Of a stretch of 64,000 bases of DNA, positions 18,604 through 26,950 are shown in pieces (positions within the stretch are counted from its first letter, which is position 1; every line of letters begins with the position of its first letter). The position numbers were made by a program, and so were the translations under genes. Source of the DNA: Methylobacterium sp. J-088. Lineage in GTDB: Bacteria; Pseudomonadota; Alphaproteobacteria; Rhizobiales; Beijerinckiaceae. Location of the stretch: positions 33,235 through 97,234 of the forward strand of contig NZ_JAKSYH010000103.1 of assembly GCF_022829295.1 (NCBI RefSeq), written 5' to 3'. The notes under the pieces were generated by a model, which was given only the letters and a program-made list of their open reading frames with translations, was not told the DNA's origin and did no database searches.

Positions 18604-19626
18604 ATGGCGGCAGGGATGATGGCGGAACGCGGGCTGCCCAAGGTCGCCTTCATCGGGACCGGCGGCACGATCGCGTCCCTCGGGCGCGACGCCCTCGACA
18701 TCCTCGACTACGGTGCCACCGGCCGGCGCCTGGAGGCCGGCGGCATCCTGGCGGCGGTCCCGGAGCTGGCAAGCGTGGCCGCGATGGTGCCGGTCCCGTT
18801 CCAGGCGGTGCCGAGCCCGGCGATCGGCTTCGCCGAATGGCGCGCCCTCGTCGGCCTGTGCGCGCGCCTTGCGGCCGATCACCCGGACCTCGCCGGCATC
18901 GTCATCGGCCACGGCACCGCCACCCTGGAGGAGACCGCCTACGCACTCAGCCTCACCCTGACGGTCGACCTGCCGGTGGTGCTGGTGGGCTCGCAGCGCC
19001 CGATGAGCGCGCTGTCGACCGATGCCAAGCTCAACCTCGTGGCGGCGGTGCGCACCGCGGCGGCGCCCGAATCCCGCGGACGCGGCGTCCTCGTGGTGCT
19101 CAATGACGAGATCCAGGCGGCCCGCGAGGTGACCAAGACCTCGGTGGCCCGGCTCCAGACCTTCCGGACGCCGGATTTCGGGGTGCTCGGCCAGGTCGAC
19201 GGCGATCATGTCCGGTACTACCGGCGCTCCGAGCGCGCGCACGCGCCGGGCACGCCCTTCGACATCCGGGATCTGACCGCGCTGCCGCGGGTCGACATCG
19301 CCTATGGCTACGCCGATGCCGACGGCACCGCCGTGCGGGCGTTCCGGGCCGCGGGGGCACGGGGCCTCGTCGCGGCGGGGCTCGCCCCGGGCATGGTCCC
19401 GCCCGGCGAGGCCGAGGCCCTGGAGGCTGCGGCCGCTGCCGGGATCGTTGTGGTGATGTCGACCCGGGCCGGGAGCGGCGTGGTGCCCCTGTCCACCCGC
19501 TTGCGCGAGCGTGGCATCCTCAGCGCCGACAATCTGACCCCGCAGAAGGCCCGGATCCTCCTCGCCCTGGCGCTGACCGTCACGGCGGAGCCGGAGGCCG
19601 TGGCGCGCCTGTTCGCTACGTACTGA
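18604..19626 (+). CDS. Asparaginase/glutaminase-family amidohydrolase
   Basis: A 340-aa protein of the type I/II L-asparaginase family. The first catalytic threonine is in GTGGTIAS and the second in GHGTATLEETA. LVGSQRPMSALSTDAKLNL then supplies the third conserved block with the Asp-Lys pair. It would hydrolyse asparagine, or a related amide, to the acid plus ammonia. There is no signal peptide, so a cytoplasmic location is expected. The ATG at 18604 was chosen because it precedes the conserved start of the domain. Substrate range is inferred from the family only. Confidence 0.9.
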   Translation: MAAGMMAERGLPKVAFIGTGGTIASLGRDALDILDYGATGRRLEAGGILAAVPELASVAAMVPVPFQAVPSPAIGFAEWRALVGLCARLAADHPDLAGIVIGHGTATLEETAYALSLTLTVDLPVVLVGSQRPMSALSTDAKLNLVAAVRTAAAPESRGRGVLVVLNDEIQAAREVTKTSVARLQTFRTPDFGVLGQVDGDHVRYYRRSERAHAPGTPFDIRDLTALPRVDIAYGYADADGTAVRAFRAAGARGLVAAGLAPGMVPPGEAEALEAAAAAGIVVVMSTRAGSGVVPLSTRLRERGILSADNLTPQKARILLALALTVTAEPEAVARLFATY

Positions 19627-19672
19627 AAGCCTGCTCTGCTCGGGATTCCACAGGGCCAGCCCTTTGGCGGGT

Positions 19673-19754
19673 TCTCAGGGCAGAGCCCTGAGATCTGGCC
19701 CCGAGATGTTCACCAGGGCTCTGCCCTGGACCCGCGAAAGGTCCCGACCTTTCG
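19673..19754. repeat. Three consecutive hairpins (REP-like intergenic element)
   Basis: Three perfect stem-loops follow one another: TCTCAGGGC/GCCCTGAGA (19673-19693), CCAGGGC/GCCCTGG (19713-19729) and CGAAAGGT/ACCTTTCG (19735-19754). The first two stems share the same AGGGC core in related form. Such clustered palindromes between genes are typical of bacterial REP-type extragenic repeats. Whether it recurs elsewhere in this genome cannot be seen from this window. It may also end transcription from the asparaginase gene. Confidence 0.6.
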
Positions 19755-19804
19755 AAACCAGGACTCGATCCCATCAAACAGGCTCTGAGAGTTTGTCGCG
19801 ACCG

Positions 19805-20338
19805 ATGCCGCTGATTGACCCCGCCCGCTCCGTACTCCTCGTCATCGACGTCCAGGTCCGGCTGATGCCGGCCATCGCGGCGGGCGCCGAGGTGATCGCC
19901 AACACCGGCCGTCTCGCCGCCGCCGCGAAACTCGTCGCCGTGCCGGTGCTGGTCACCGAGCAGAATGCCGGGGGCCTCGGGCCGACGGTGCCGGAGCTCG
20001 CCCCCGAGCCCGGGACGGCCATTCCGAAGATGAGCTTCGGCGCCGTGCAGGCCCCGGGCTTTCTCGACCGCCTGCCGGACGACCACGATTGCGTGGTGAC
20101 CGGCTGCGAGGCGCATATCTGCGTGCTGCAGACCGTCCTCGGCCTGCGGGAGGCCGGCCGCCGCGTTTACGTGGTTGCTGACGCGGTCGGTTCCCGCAAG
20201 ACCGGGAACCGGGACGCAGGGCTCGCCCGGATGGCGGCCCACGGCGCCGAGATCGTCACCACCGAGATGGTGGTGTTCGAGTGGCTCGGCACCGCCCGGC
20301 ATCCGCGCTTCCGTGAGGTCGTCCGGCTGATCAAGTGA
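19805..20338 (+). CDS. Isochorismatase-family hydrolase
   Basis: A 177-aa single-domain cysteine hydrolase of the isochorismatase/YcaC superfamily. The presumed catalytic triad is the aspartate in VIDVQ, the lysine in IPKMSFGA and the cysteine in VTGCEAHICV. Members hydrolyse small amides or esters. This short form, without an extra domain, is a YcaC-like enzyme of unknown substrate. The ATG at 19805 is the first that includes the conserved N-terminal strand. It converges on ecfG, 6 bases away. Confidence 0.85.
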   Translation: MPLIDPARSVLLVIDVQVRLMPAIAAGAEVIANTGRLAAAAKLVAVPVLVTEQNAGGLGPTVPELAPEPGTAIPKMSFGAVQAPGFLDRLPDDHDCVVTGCEAHICVLQTVLGLREAGRRVYVVADAVGSRKTGNRDAGLARMAAHGAEIVTTEMVVFEWLGTARHPRFREVVRLIK

Positions 20339-20344
20339 GGCCGC

Positions 20345-20941
20345 TCAGCCCCCGTCGAGCGCCGCCCGGGTCTGCGCGTCGGTGCCGATATCGTCCGTCC
20401 CCTCCATGCCCAGCGCCTCGATCAGCCGGACCCGGGCCCGGCTGACCCGGCTCTTGATCGTGCCGACCGCGACGCCGCAGATCGCCGCCGCCTCTTCGTA
20501 GGTGAAGCTCTGGGCGCCGACCAGGACCAGCGCCTCGCGCTGGGCGGCCGGGAGCTGGTTCAGGGCGCTCTGGAACTGCGCCATCTCCATCCGGACCTCC
20601 TGCTCGGGCAGGCTGGTCAGCCGGCCGGCATGGACCCCGTCGGCATCCTCGACCTCGCGCTTGCGCTTGCGCTGCTCCGAGTAGAACAGGTTGCGCAGGA
20701 TCGTGAACAGCCACGCCGTGAGGTTGGTGCCCCGGCGGAAGCTCGCGGCGTTGATCCAGGCCCGGACCAGCGTGTCCTGCACGAGGTCGTCCGAGCGGTC
20801 GAAATCATAGGTCAGCGAGAACGCGAAGGCCCGCAGGGCCGGGATCGCGCCCAGCAGGAGGTCGCGCATCTCGGGGTCGGCGCCCGTCGGGGCCGCGCCG
20901 GTTCCACTCCCCGCGGGAACGGCTTGGAGCATCAGGGTCAT
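20345..20941 (-). CDS. ecfG: General stress ECF sigma factor EcfG
   Basis: A 198-aa ECF sigma factor. Region 2 includes YDFDRSDDLVQDTLVRAW and NLTAWLFTILRN; region 4 includes LPAAQREALVLVGAQSFTYE with the helix-turn-helix GTIKSRVSRAR. The wording and the overlap with nepR (ATGA) identify it as the EcfG/sigma-T class of alphaproteobacterial general stress factors. In Methylobacterium EcfG is held by NepR and freed when phosphorylated PhyR binds NepR. phyR is not in the window, although nepR, ecfG and phyR are usually close together. No clear GGAAC-type EcfG promoter was found upstream. Confidence 0.92.
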   Translation of the reverse strand: MTLMLQAVPAGSGTGAAPTGADPEMRDLLLGAIPALRAFAFSLTYDFDRSDDLVQDTLVRAWINAASFRRGTNLTAWLFTILRNLFYSEQRKRKREVEDADGVHAGRLTSLPEQEVRMEMAQFQSALNQLPAAQREALVLVGAQSFTYEEAAAICGVAVGTIKSRVSRARVRLIEALGMEGTDDIGTDAQTRAALDGG

Positions 20942-21180
20942 GGCTGGGCCTCCGTGTCGGCGAGGGCGTCGAGGAGCATCAGGAGCCGGTCCGGGACCGG
21001 AAGGGACAGGACGTCCGCGTAGTGCAGGCGCAGGCCGCGCCCGATCCGCTCCCGGGCTGCAGCATCGATCTCGCGTTGACGCGCGCAGGGGCGTTGTCGC
21101 GAGGGGAACGCAACGACCGACCCGGCCGTCTCGGCCCGCGCGGCGCTGGGGACCGCCCGCTCGTCTTTGCTCCCTGACAT
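20938..21180 (-). CDS. nepR: Anti-sigma factor NepR
   Basis: An 80-aa protein starting at the ATG at 21180. The N-terminal half is disordered. The C-terminal half has the two NepR helices, RIGRGLRLHYADVLSLPVP followed by DRLLMLLDALAD, which bind EcfG. The stop overlaps the ecfG start by 4 nt, giving the usual nepR-ecfG coupling and near-equal synthesis of sigma and anti-sigma. Confidence 0.9.
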   Translation of the reverse strand: MSGSKDERAVPSAARAETAGSVVAFPSRQRPCARQREIDAAARERIGRGLRLHYADVLSLPVPDRLLMLLDALADTEAQP

Positions 21181-21551
21181 GTGGTTGCACCCCGTGCCGT
21201 GCGCGATGCGGCCCCGCAGGGTCCTGCGCTTCACCGTGCCGATCCGGGGACGGGCTACGGTGAGACGCATCTCATCGCCTTCGGATGGCGCTGGTAGGCG
21301 CTCCGGATTTAATCGGTTCTGAATTATACATTCAGGGAACTTTAATCTTCAAATGGCCCAGCTTGCCTCAGGTTTTTCAAATTATGTCTGCAGTTACAAT
21401 TCGGAAATACTGGTCTATAGCTTGGCTGTGACGAATATCGGACCCGCTGCCTGAACGGCGGATGAGCGGTGCGAACGATCCCGGCTTGGCGCCTCGCTCC
21501 TCCGACGGCTTGACTGTTCAAACATCTCAGGCCTGAGCGCAGGTTCCTCCT

Positions 21552-21748
21552 CTCTCCCCACGCGCGGGGAGAGGCCCGCACGGACCCCGTCGTCCGGGCG
21601 GGAAGCGAAGGCTAAGCCGCAGCGGCGGTGCGGGGGCGATTCCGGAGGGGCTCGCCTGAACCGCCCCTCACCCTCGGCAGCCGCCTCGCCGCGCTCCCCG
21701 ACGAGGGGGAGACGCGGCCCTCTCCCCGCAGGCGGGGCGAGGGGTTCT
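21552..21748. repeat. Cluster of GC-rich palindromes in the nepR-soxD gap
   Basis: The gap 21181-21874 holds no gene. Its first 250 bases include a short AT-rich stretch (21305-21420) that may contain the nepR promoter. From 21552 on there are GC-rich inverted repeats, such as CTCTCCCC/GGGGAGAG (21552-21573) and a CCCCGC/GCGGGG stem near 21725-21740. They resemble the larger palindromic elements at 24.8 and 63.5 kb in composition but lack their 31-bp termini. Confidence 0.45.
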
Positions 21749-21874
21749 CCGTCCCTACGCCGGCGCTCAAGCCATCCGGCGTTGTGTGAATCCGCAAGCC
21801 CGCAGAGGGGCGAGGGAGGGGCGTCGGGTGCTGGCCAGCGCTCTCGATAAGCGCCCAGGAGTCACAGCCCCCCG

Positions 21875-22414
21875 TCAGCGGACGTCCGGCCGGGGATCCG
21901 GGACGAAGCCGTCGCGGTTCGGCATCCGCACCGCGGCCAGCGCCTGGGCGTCGAGCACCGCCTCGTCCGGCACGAGACCGTTCAGGTTCAGGATGTAGGC
22001 CGAGACCGCATACACGTCGTCGGTGCTGAGGGATTCCGGGGCGTTCATCGGCATGGCCCGGCGGATGTAGTCGAACAGGGTCGGCGCGTAGGGCCAGAAG
22101 CTGCCGACCGTCTTGAGCGGCTTGGCCGAGGCCAGGCTGCCCCGGCCGCCGACCAGCGGATCGCCGATCCCGCCCTCGCCGCGGGCCCCGTGGCAGGACG
22201 CGCACTGCGCCGCGAACACGTCCCGGCCGTGGGCGACGCTGCCGCTGCCCGGGGGCAGCTTCCGGCCGTCGCGGTCGATGTCGATGTCCCAGGCGGCGAT
22301 CTCGGCCGCGGTGGCGGCCCGGCCGATGCCGTAGCGCTCCGCGGCCCGCCCCGCGCCGACGGAGCCCAGCAGGAGCAATGCAGCCGCGAGCACGCGGGTG
22401 TTACGCGTAGCCAT
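21875..22414 (-). CDS. soxD: Monohaem cytochrome c, SoxD/SorB-like subunit of sulfite dehydrogenase
   Basis: A 179-aa protein with a signal peptide (VLAAALLLLGSVGAGRAA) and a single haem site CASCH near residue 71. The distal methionine is probably in MPMNAPESLS. YGIGRAATAAEIAAWDIDI resembles the N terminus of SoxD. It would take electrons from the molybdenum subunit SoxC in the periplasm and pass them to the respiratory chain. Classical SoxD has about 380 aa and two haems; this is a short one-haem form. It overlaps soxC by 14 bases. The symbol is given by homology to the pair and could equally be called sorB-like. Confidence 0.75.
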   Translation of the reverse strand: MATRNTRVLAAALLLLGSVGAGRAAERYGIGRAATAAEIAAWDIDIDRDGRKLPPGSGSVAHGRDVFAAQCASCHGARGEGGIGDPLVGGRGSLASAKPLKTVGSFWPYAPTLFDYIRRAMPMNAPESLSTDDVYAVSAYILNLNGLVPDEAVLDAQALAAVRMPNRDGFVPDPRPDVR

Positions 22415-23642
22415 TGCTCACCTCGCCGCTGCCCGCGATGCGCCAGGGCACGGTCGCATTGTTGTGGTAGAAGGACTTAAGCCCGCGCACGGCGGTCAGA
22501 TCCGAAAAGCTCGGCTGCACGTAGCCGGTCTCGTCGACCGCCCGGCTCATGATGGTCGTTGGCTGGCCGTCCCAGGTCCAGGGCAGGCGGAAGCGTGTCA
22601 GCGCCCGGGTCAGGACCGGCTCCTGCAGCGCCGCGTCCTGCCAGGTCCGGCCCCCGTCGGTCGTGACCTGCACGCCCCGGATCTTGCCGCGCCCGGTCCA
22701 GGCAATGCCGCTGATCTCGTGGAAGCCGGGGGCGATCCGCTGGGTGCCGGAGGGCCGGGTGATGATCGACTTCGCCTCCATCAGGAAGGTGAATTGCCGC
22801 GCCGTGCCGTCCGGCATGGAATCCGTGTACTTCGACGTCTCCTCGCGGGAATAGGCCGGCTCCGCCGTCACGTTGAGGCGGCGCAGCCATTTCACGTTCA
22901 TGTTGCCCTCGAAGCCGGGCAGGAGCACCCGCAGCGGGTAGCCCTGCTGCGGTCGCAGCCGTTCGCCGTTCTGGCTGTAGACCAGCAGCGCGTCGTCCAG
23001 GCACTTGTCGATCGGGATGCTGCGGGTGAGGGCGGCGGCGTCGGCCCCCTCGGCCACGACCCATTGCGCCTCCGGCTTGAGCCCGGCCTCGCGCAACACC
23101 GTGGCGAGGCGCACGCCGGTCCACTCGGCGCAGCTGACGAGGCCGACGAGGTCCGAGGCCGTCTTGCCCTTGATCGCCTCGAAGCCCGGATTGCCCGAGC
23201 ATTCGAGGAAGTAGATGTGCGATTCCGACGGGAAGCGGCGGATGTCGTCCATCGTCAGGATCAGCGGCGTCTCGACGAGCCCGTGGATCATCAGCCGGTG
23301 CCGGGCGGGGTCGATGTCGGGGATGCCGCCGTGGTGGCGCTCGTAGAACAGGCCGTTCGGCGTCAGGATGCCGTCGAGCTCCTGGAGCGGCGTGCGGCTC
23401 GACGCGGAGGTGTACTGCTTGAGGCCCTTGGGCACGTTGCGGATCACGTCCGCCTCGAAGCGCGAGGGCGTGCCGTAGGTCTGGCTGCCGACATCGGCGC
23501 CGGGGGACTTCATCCCGTCCGGGATGGCGGGGGGCGCCGCCTCCTCCGCCCGGGCGCGTCCGCCCACGAGGGCCGCCGCCGCGGCCGCGCCCTGGACGAG
23601 GAAGCGCCGCCGGGCCGGCGGATCGTCGGAATCGCGCGTCAT
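22401..23642 (-). CDS. soxC: Sulfite dehydrogenase molybdopterin subunit, SoxC type
   Basis: A 413-aa protein. The Tat signal ARRRFLVQGAAAAAALVGG implies export as a folded cofactor-loaded protein. The sulfite-oxidase fold contains the cofactor cysteine in FLECSGNPG and the substrate-site block SCAEWTGVRL, followed by a C-terminal dimerisation domain with VTTDGGRTWQDA. It oxidises sulfite to sulfate. Genes soxXYZAB are not near, so this pair is not a thiosulfate Sox system. Its place beside the sulfolactate genes points to removal of sulfite made by SuyAB. The start at 23642 gives the full Tat motif. Confidence 0.9.
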   Translation of the reverse strand: MTRDSDDPPARRRFLVQGAAAAAALVGGRARAEEAAPPAIPDGMKSPGADVGSQTYGTPSRFEADVIRNVPKGLKQYTSASSRTPLQELDGILTPNGLFYERHHGGIPDIDPARHRLMIHGLVETPLILTMDDIRRFPSESHIYFLECSGNPGFEAIKGKTASDLVGLVSCAEWTGVRLATVLREAGLKPEAQWVVAEGADAAALTRSIPIDKCLDDALLVYSQNGERLRPQQGYPLRVLLPGFEGNMNVKWLRRLNVTAEPAYSREETSKYTDSMPDGTARQFTFLMEAKSIITRPSGTQRIAPGFHEISGIAWTGRGKIRGVQVTTDGGRTWQDAALQEPVLTRALTRFRLPWTWDGQPTTIMSRAVDETGYVQPSFSDLTAVRGLKSFYHNNATVPWRIAGSGEVSNGYA

Positions 23643-23706
23643 CGCTCGTCGCTCCAGTCGCTCGGTCGGCCCCCCGGGGGAGGATACTGGGTCGGCCAGC
23701 CGGCGC

Positions 23707-24807
23707 CTACCGGATCGCGAGCCCGTGGATGAGGCAGAGGCTCACCGCGACGAGGACGGCGAGCGAGGCGGTGACCGCCAGGGTCACGCGGCCGCCCACC
23801 CGGGCCAGCACGCGGACATCGACGCCGAGGCCGAGCGCCGCCATGGACAGGATCGTGAGCACGCCCGCGAGCTGGGTCAGCGGCTTCACGGCGGCGTCCG
23901 GCACGAGACCCAGCGAGCGCAGGGTGGCGAGCGCCAGGAAGCCGAGGATGAACCACGGCACCAGCTTGGTCAGCCCGGGCCGGGCCGGCGCGGGACGGGG
24001 GCCGGAGGGGTCGGTGGCCGCCTGCGGCAGCCGGGGGGCGATCAGCGAGAACGCCACCACCACGGGGCCGAGCATCAGCACGCGCACGAGCTTCACCAGG
24101 GTACCGACCTGGGTCGAGAGCAGGCTCACCGGCACGGTGGCGGCCAGCACCTGCGGCACGGCGTAGACCGTGAGGCCCGCGAGCACGCCGTACTGATTGT
24201 CGCTCAGGCCCGCCAGCGGCACGAACAGCGGCAGGCCGAGCACCATCAGCACGCCGAGGACGGCCGTGAACGCGATCGCGGCGGCGATGTCCTTCGGCTC
24301 GGCACCGATGACGGGGGCCACCGCGGCAATCGCCGAGTTGCCGCAGATGGCGTTGCCGCAGGCCACCAGGATCGCCATCCGGGCCGGCAGGCCGAGCGTC
24401 CGGCAGATCGCCACGCTCGCCGCGATGCCGATCACCACGGTACCGACGATGCCGGCCAGCAGCGCCGGGCCGGAGGCGAGGATCGCCCCGAGGCTCAGCG
24501 AGGCGCCGAGCAGCACCACGGCGACCTCGAGGAGCTGCTTGGCCGAGAACGCGATGCCGGTGCGGAAGCGCGCGTCCGGCGTCCAGGCGGTGCGCACCGC
24601 GATGCCGAGCAGGATCGCGAGCACCAGGGCCTCGACGTAGGGATGGCCGGTCGCCCGCTCCTCCAGCGCCTGCGCGGCCATCGCCACGGCGGTGATCGCC
24701 GCGCACAGGCCGATGCCGGGCAGGTGCGCGGTGCCGAGGCCGGACCCGGCAGCCGGGCGGGATGCGGCCGCGCTGGAGGGTGTTTTCGAGGAGGCGTCAG
24801 CGCTCAT
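23707..24807 (-). CDS. YeiH/TauZ-type (PF03601) membrane protein, putative sulfate/sulfite exporter
   Basis: A 366-aa membrane protein with about ten hydrophobic helices, starting at the ATG at 24807. Conserved stretches are LAILLGIAVR, LLGASLSLGAIL and ACGNAICGNSAIAAVAPVI, the signature of the UPF0324/YeiH family (COG2855). Members called TauZ and SuyZ accompany taurine and sulfolactate degradation genes and are thought to export sulfate or sulfite. The context here, between soxC and the sulfolactate genes, fits that role. Export was not shown biochemically for this protein. Confidence 0.82.
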   Translation of the reverse strand: MSADASSKTPSSAAASRPAAGSGLGTAHLPGIGLCAAITAVAMAAQALEERATGHPYVEALVLAILLGIAVRTAWTPDARFRTGIAFSAKQLLEVAVVLLGASLSLGAILASGPALLAGIVGTVVIGIAASVAICRTLGLPARMAILVACGNAICGNSAIAAVAPVIGAEPKDIAAAIAFTAVLGVLMVLGLPLFVPLAGLSDNQYGVLAGLTVYAVPQVLAATVPVSLLSTQVGTLVKLVRVLMLGPVVVAFSLIAPRLPQAATDPSGPRPAPARPGLTKLVPWFILGFLALATLRSLGLVPDAAVKPLTQLAGVLTILSMAALGLGVDVRVLARVGGRVTLAVTASLAVLVAVSLCLIHGLAIR

Positions 24808-24847
24808 GACGGTCGCTCCCGGAGAACAGGCGGTCGGCTCCGTGCAT

Positions 24848-25053
24848 CTCCCTCCCCCCTCTGCGGGGGAGGGTGGCCCCCAAAGGGGGTCGGGAGAGGG
24901 GAACCCGGTTTCCGAACGGGGCGCAACCTGCATGAAGGGCGGTGTTCCTTCCTGAACCGGCGCTCCCCCCTTGCGGGACTTCGTCCCGACCCGACCCCTG
25001 CCGACGCAGAGAGCGCCCGTCGGGCCACCCTCCCCCGCAGAGGGGGGAGGGAG
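24848..25053. repeat. MITE-like palindromic element, copy 1
   Basis: A 206-bp element bounded by 31-bp perfect terminal inverted repeats (24848-24878 and 25023-25053) that begin CTCCCTCCCCCCTCTGCG. The interior includes GGGTCGGGAGAGGGGAACCC and a GC-rich hairpin. A second copy lies at 63,533-63,709. It contains no gene and sits between the GntR gene and the exporter gene. It could form a long cruciform or RNA hairpin. Confidence 0.85.
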
Positions 25054-25089
25054 GGCGCGTGGTAGCTCCGGGGAGCGCGCCAGCCCCGG

Positions 25090-25899
25090 TCACCGCAGGA
25101 CCGACAGGTAGTGGACCTCCTGCGTCAGGCAGGTCGAGAGGCGCCATTCCACCGGGCGCTCCTCCAGGTCGATCGCGATACGGTCGATCTCCAGGGCGGG
25201 GGCGCCGGCCGGGGCCTGCAGCAGCTCCGCCTCGCGGGCGCCCAAAGCCACTGCCTTCAACCGCTCGTTGGCGGTCGCGATCGTGATGCCATAGCGGGTC
25301 GCGTACAGGCTGTAGAGCGTGTTGGGCAGCGCGAGGTCGGTGATGCCCGGGAACAGCGCTGCGGGCACGCTGATCGTCTCGGCCACGCAGAGCCGCGCAT
25401 CGACGGCGCGCACGCGCTCGATCCGCACCACCCGGGCGGTGCGCACGAGGTCGAGCCGCCCGCGCTCGTCGGCGCTGGCGGCGGCCTCCGCGATCCCGGT
25501 GACACGGCTCGTCGGCAGGCCGACCCCGTCATTGTCCGGGCGCAGCTTCAGGAAGCGGAAGACGCTCTGCTTGTCGTCGTGGTCGGCCACGAAGGTACCG
25601 CGGCCCTGGCGGCGCACCAGCAGGCTGTCGGCGGTCAGCGCATCGAGGGCCTTGCGCACCGTGCCCTGGCTGACGCCGAGTTCGGCGGCGAGCTGCCCCT
25701 CGCTCGGCAGCATCTGGCCGGGCTGCCAGACCGCGTCGGCGAGGCGCTTCAGCAGCGTGTCGTAGACCTGTCGGTACAGTGGCCGGAAGCCAACGCCGCC
25801 GGGGCGTCCCGCACCTGCCTGCCCTTCGCCTGACCGTTCCATCGTGTGACGACGCTGAGCCCCATCTGCGGGCAGAGCGTCGAAGGTTGTGTCCAGCAC
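25090..25899 (-). CDS. GntR-family (HutC/FarR type) regulator of the sulfolactate genes
   Basis: A 269-aa protein. The N-terminal winged helix-turn-helix has PLYRQVYDTLLKRLADAVW, then LPSEGQLAAELGVSQGTVRK and GRGTFVA. The C-terminal UTRA ligand domain ends in LEIDRIAIDLEERPVEW. A GTG at 25899 with GAGGAGG six bases upstream is the best start; an ATG at 25842 is the alternative. It is likely the sulfolactate-responsive regulator of slcC-comC-suyAB, by position. The 17-bp palindromic sequences at 29.6 and 29.9 kb are its probable targets. Confidence 0.85.
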   Translation of the reverse strand: MLDTTFDALPADGAQRRHTMERSGEGQAGAGRPGGVGFRPLYRQVYDTLLKRLADAVWQPGQMLPSEGQLAAELGVSQGTVRKALDALTADSLLVRRQGRGTFVADHDDKQSVFRFLKLRPDNDGVGLPTSRVTGIAEAAASADERGRLDLVRTARVVRIERVRAVDARLCVAETISVPAALFPGITDLALPNTLYSLYATRYGITIATANERLKAVALGAREAELLQAPAGAPALEIDRIAIDLEERPVEWRLSTCLTQEVHYLSVLR

Positions 25900-25956
25900 C
25901 GCGCCCTCCTCTCGCTTACGTCGGCCCGCCGAGCGGGGCAATACGGGCGCTCCGCC

Positions 25957-26946
25957 TTACAGGGCCCGGATCTCGGCCAAAAGCGCATCGGCGACTTCGA
26001 GCCCCGCCTCGGCGGCCCGGCGACGCAGGGCCAGCCGGCGGCTGCCCGGCAGCCGGGCCCCGTCCTGCGCCTCGATCGCCGCGGCCAGCACCGCGAAGCG
26101 CTCCGGCGCGTCCGGGCTGAGCGCCGCCGCGTCGAGGGCGATGATCAGCTGGCCGGTGCCGGGCGGGTCGCCCGCGGCGTCGAGGAACGACGAGGCCTCC
26201 CCTGCAAAGCGCGCGCCGACGAGCCCGGCGGCCAGCAACTCGACCATCAGGGCCAGCGCCGTACCCTTGGCGTCGCCGAGCGGAACCATCGTGCCGTCGA
26301 GGGCGGCCCTGGCATCCGTGGTCGGGCGCCCCTCGGCGTCGAGGGCCCACCCCTCGGGGATCGGCGCACCGTTTTTGGCCGCCCCGACGATGTTGGCCCG
26401 GGCGACCTTCGACAGGGCGAGGTCGATCACGATTGGCGCCCGGCCCGGCAGCGGGCAGGCGAAGGCCAGAGGGTTGGTGCCGAACACCGCCTGCCGCCCG
26501 CCCCAGGGCGCCATGGCGGCCGGCGTGTTGGCGACGAGCAGCGCGACGCAGCCCTGCTCGGCCAGGGCCTCCACCGGCCGCCCGGCCGCGCCACAATGGT
26601 GCGAGCGGCGGAGGCCGGCCGCCGCGATTCCTTGGCTGTGGGCGAGGCCGGGCAGCGCCTCCAGGGCGAGGTCGAGGGCCGGGTAGGCGAAGCCGTGGGC
26701 GGCATCGATGGCGAGCAGGCCCGGCCGCGGCTGGTCCGCCCGGGGGACCGCATCGCCCGCGATCTTGCCGGCCCGCACCTGTGCACCGTAGGGCGCGACC
26801 CGCGACAGGCCGTGGCCCTTCAAGCCGTCCGCCTCGGCGCCGACCAGCGCCCGGGCGACGCTCCGCGCGGCGGCCCCGGCGGTGCCGCAGCGGATCAGCG
26901 CCTGGGCGGCCAGATCCTCGGCCTCCGGCAGGGGCAGGGCCGGCAT
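25957..26946 (-). CDS. comC: Ldh-family (2R)-3-sulfolactate dehydrogenase
   Basis: A 329-aa member of the malate/L-lactate dehydrogenase (Ldh_2) family: GLKGHGLSRV near residue 42, the active-site histidines in RRSHHCGAAG, and FGTNPLAFACPLPG binding NAD(P). Paired with SlcC it matches the second enzyme of the sulfolactate bifurcation, in which ComC/SlcD reduces sulfopyruvate to (R)-sulfolactate, the form that SuyAB cleaves. Function is assigned mainly from the neighbours; family members also act on malate and ureidoglycolate. The stop is four bases from the slcC stop-proximal end in a compact operon. Confidence 0.82.
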   Translation of the reverse strand: MPALPLPEAEDLAAQALIRCGTAGAAARSVARALVGAEADGLKGHGLSRVAPYGAQVRAGKIAGDAVPRADQPRPGLLAIDAAHGFAYPALDLALEALPGLAHSQGIAAAGLRRSHHCGAAGRPVEALAEQGCVALLVANTPAAMAPWGGRQAVFGTNPLAFACPLPGRAPIVIDLALSKVARANIVGAAKNGAPIPEGWALDAEGRPTTDARAALDGTMVPLGDAKGTALALMVELLAAGLVGARFAGEASSFLDAAGDPPGTGQLIIALDAAALSPDAPERFAVLAAAIEAQDGARLPGSRRLALRRRAAEAGLEVADALLAEIRAL

Positions 26947-26950
26947 CGGC

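Noticed and set aside
21301..21360. EcfG-type GGAAC promoter before nepR
   Set aside because: The only GGAAC lies on the wrong strand and no matching GTT element sits 16-17 bases away.
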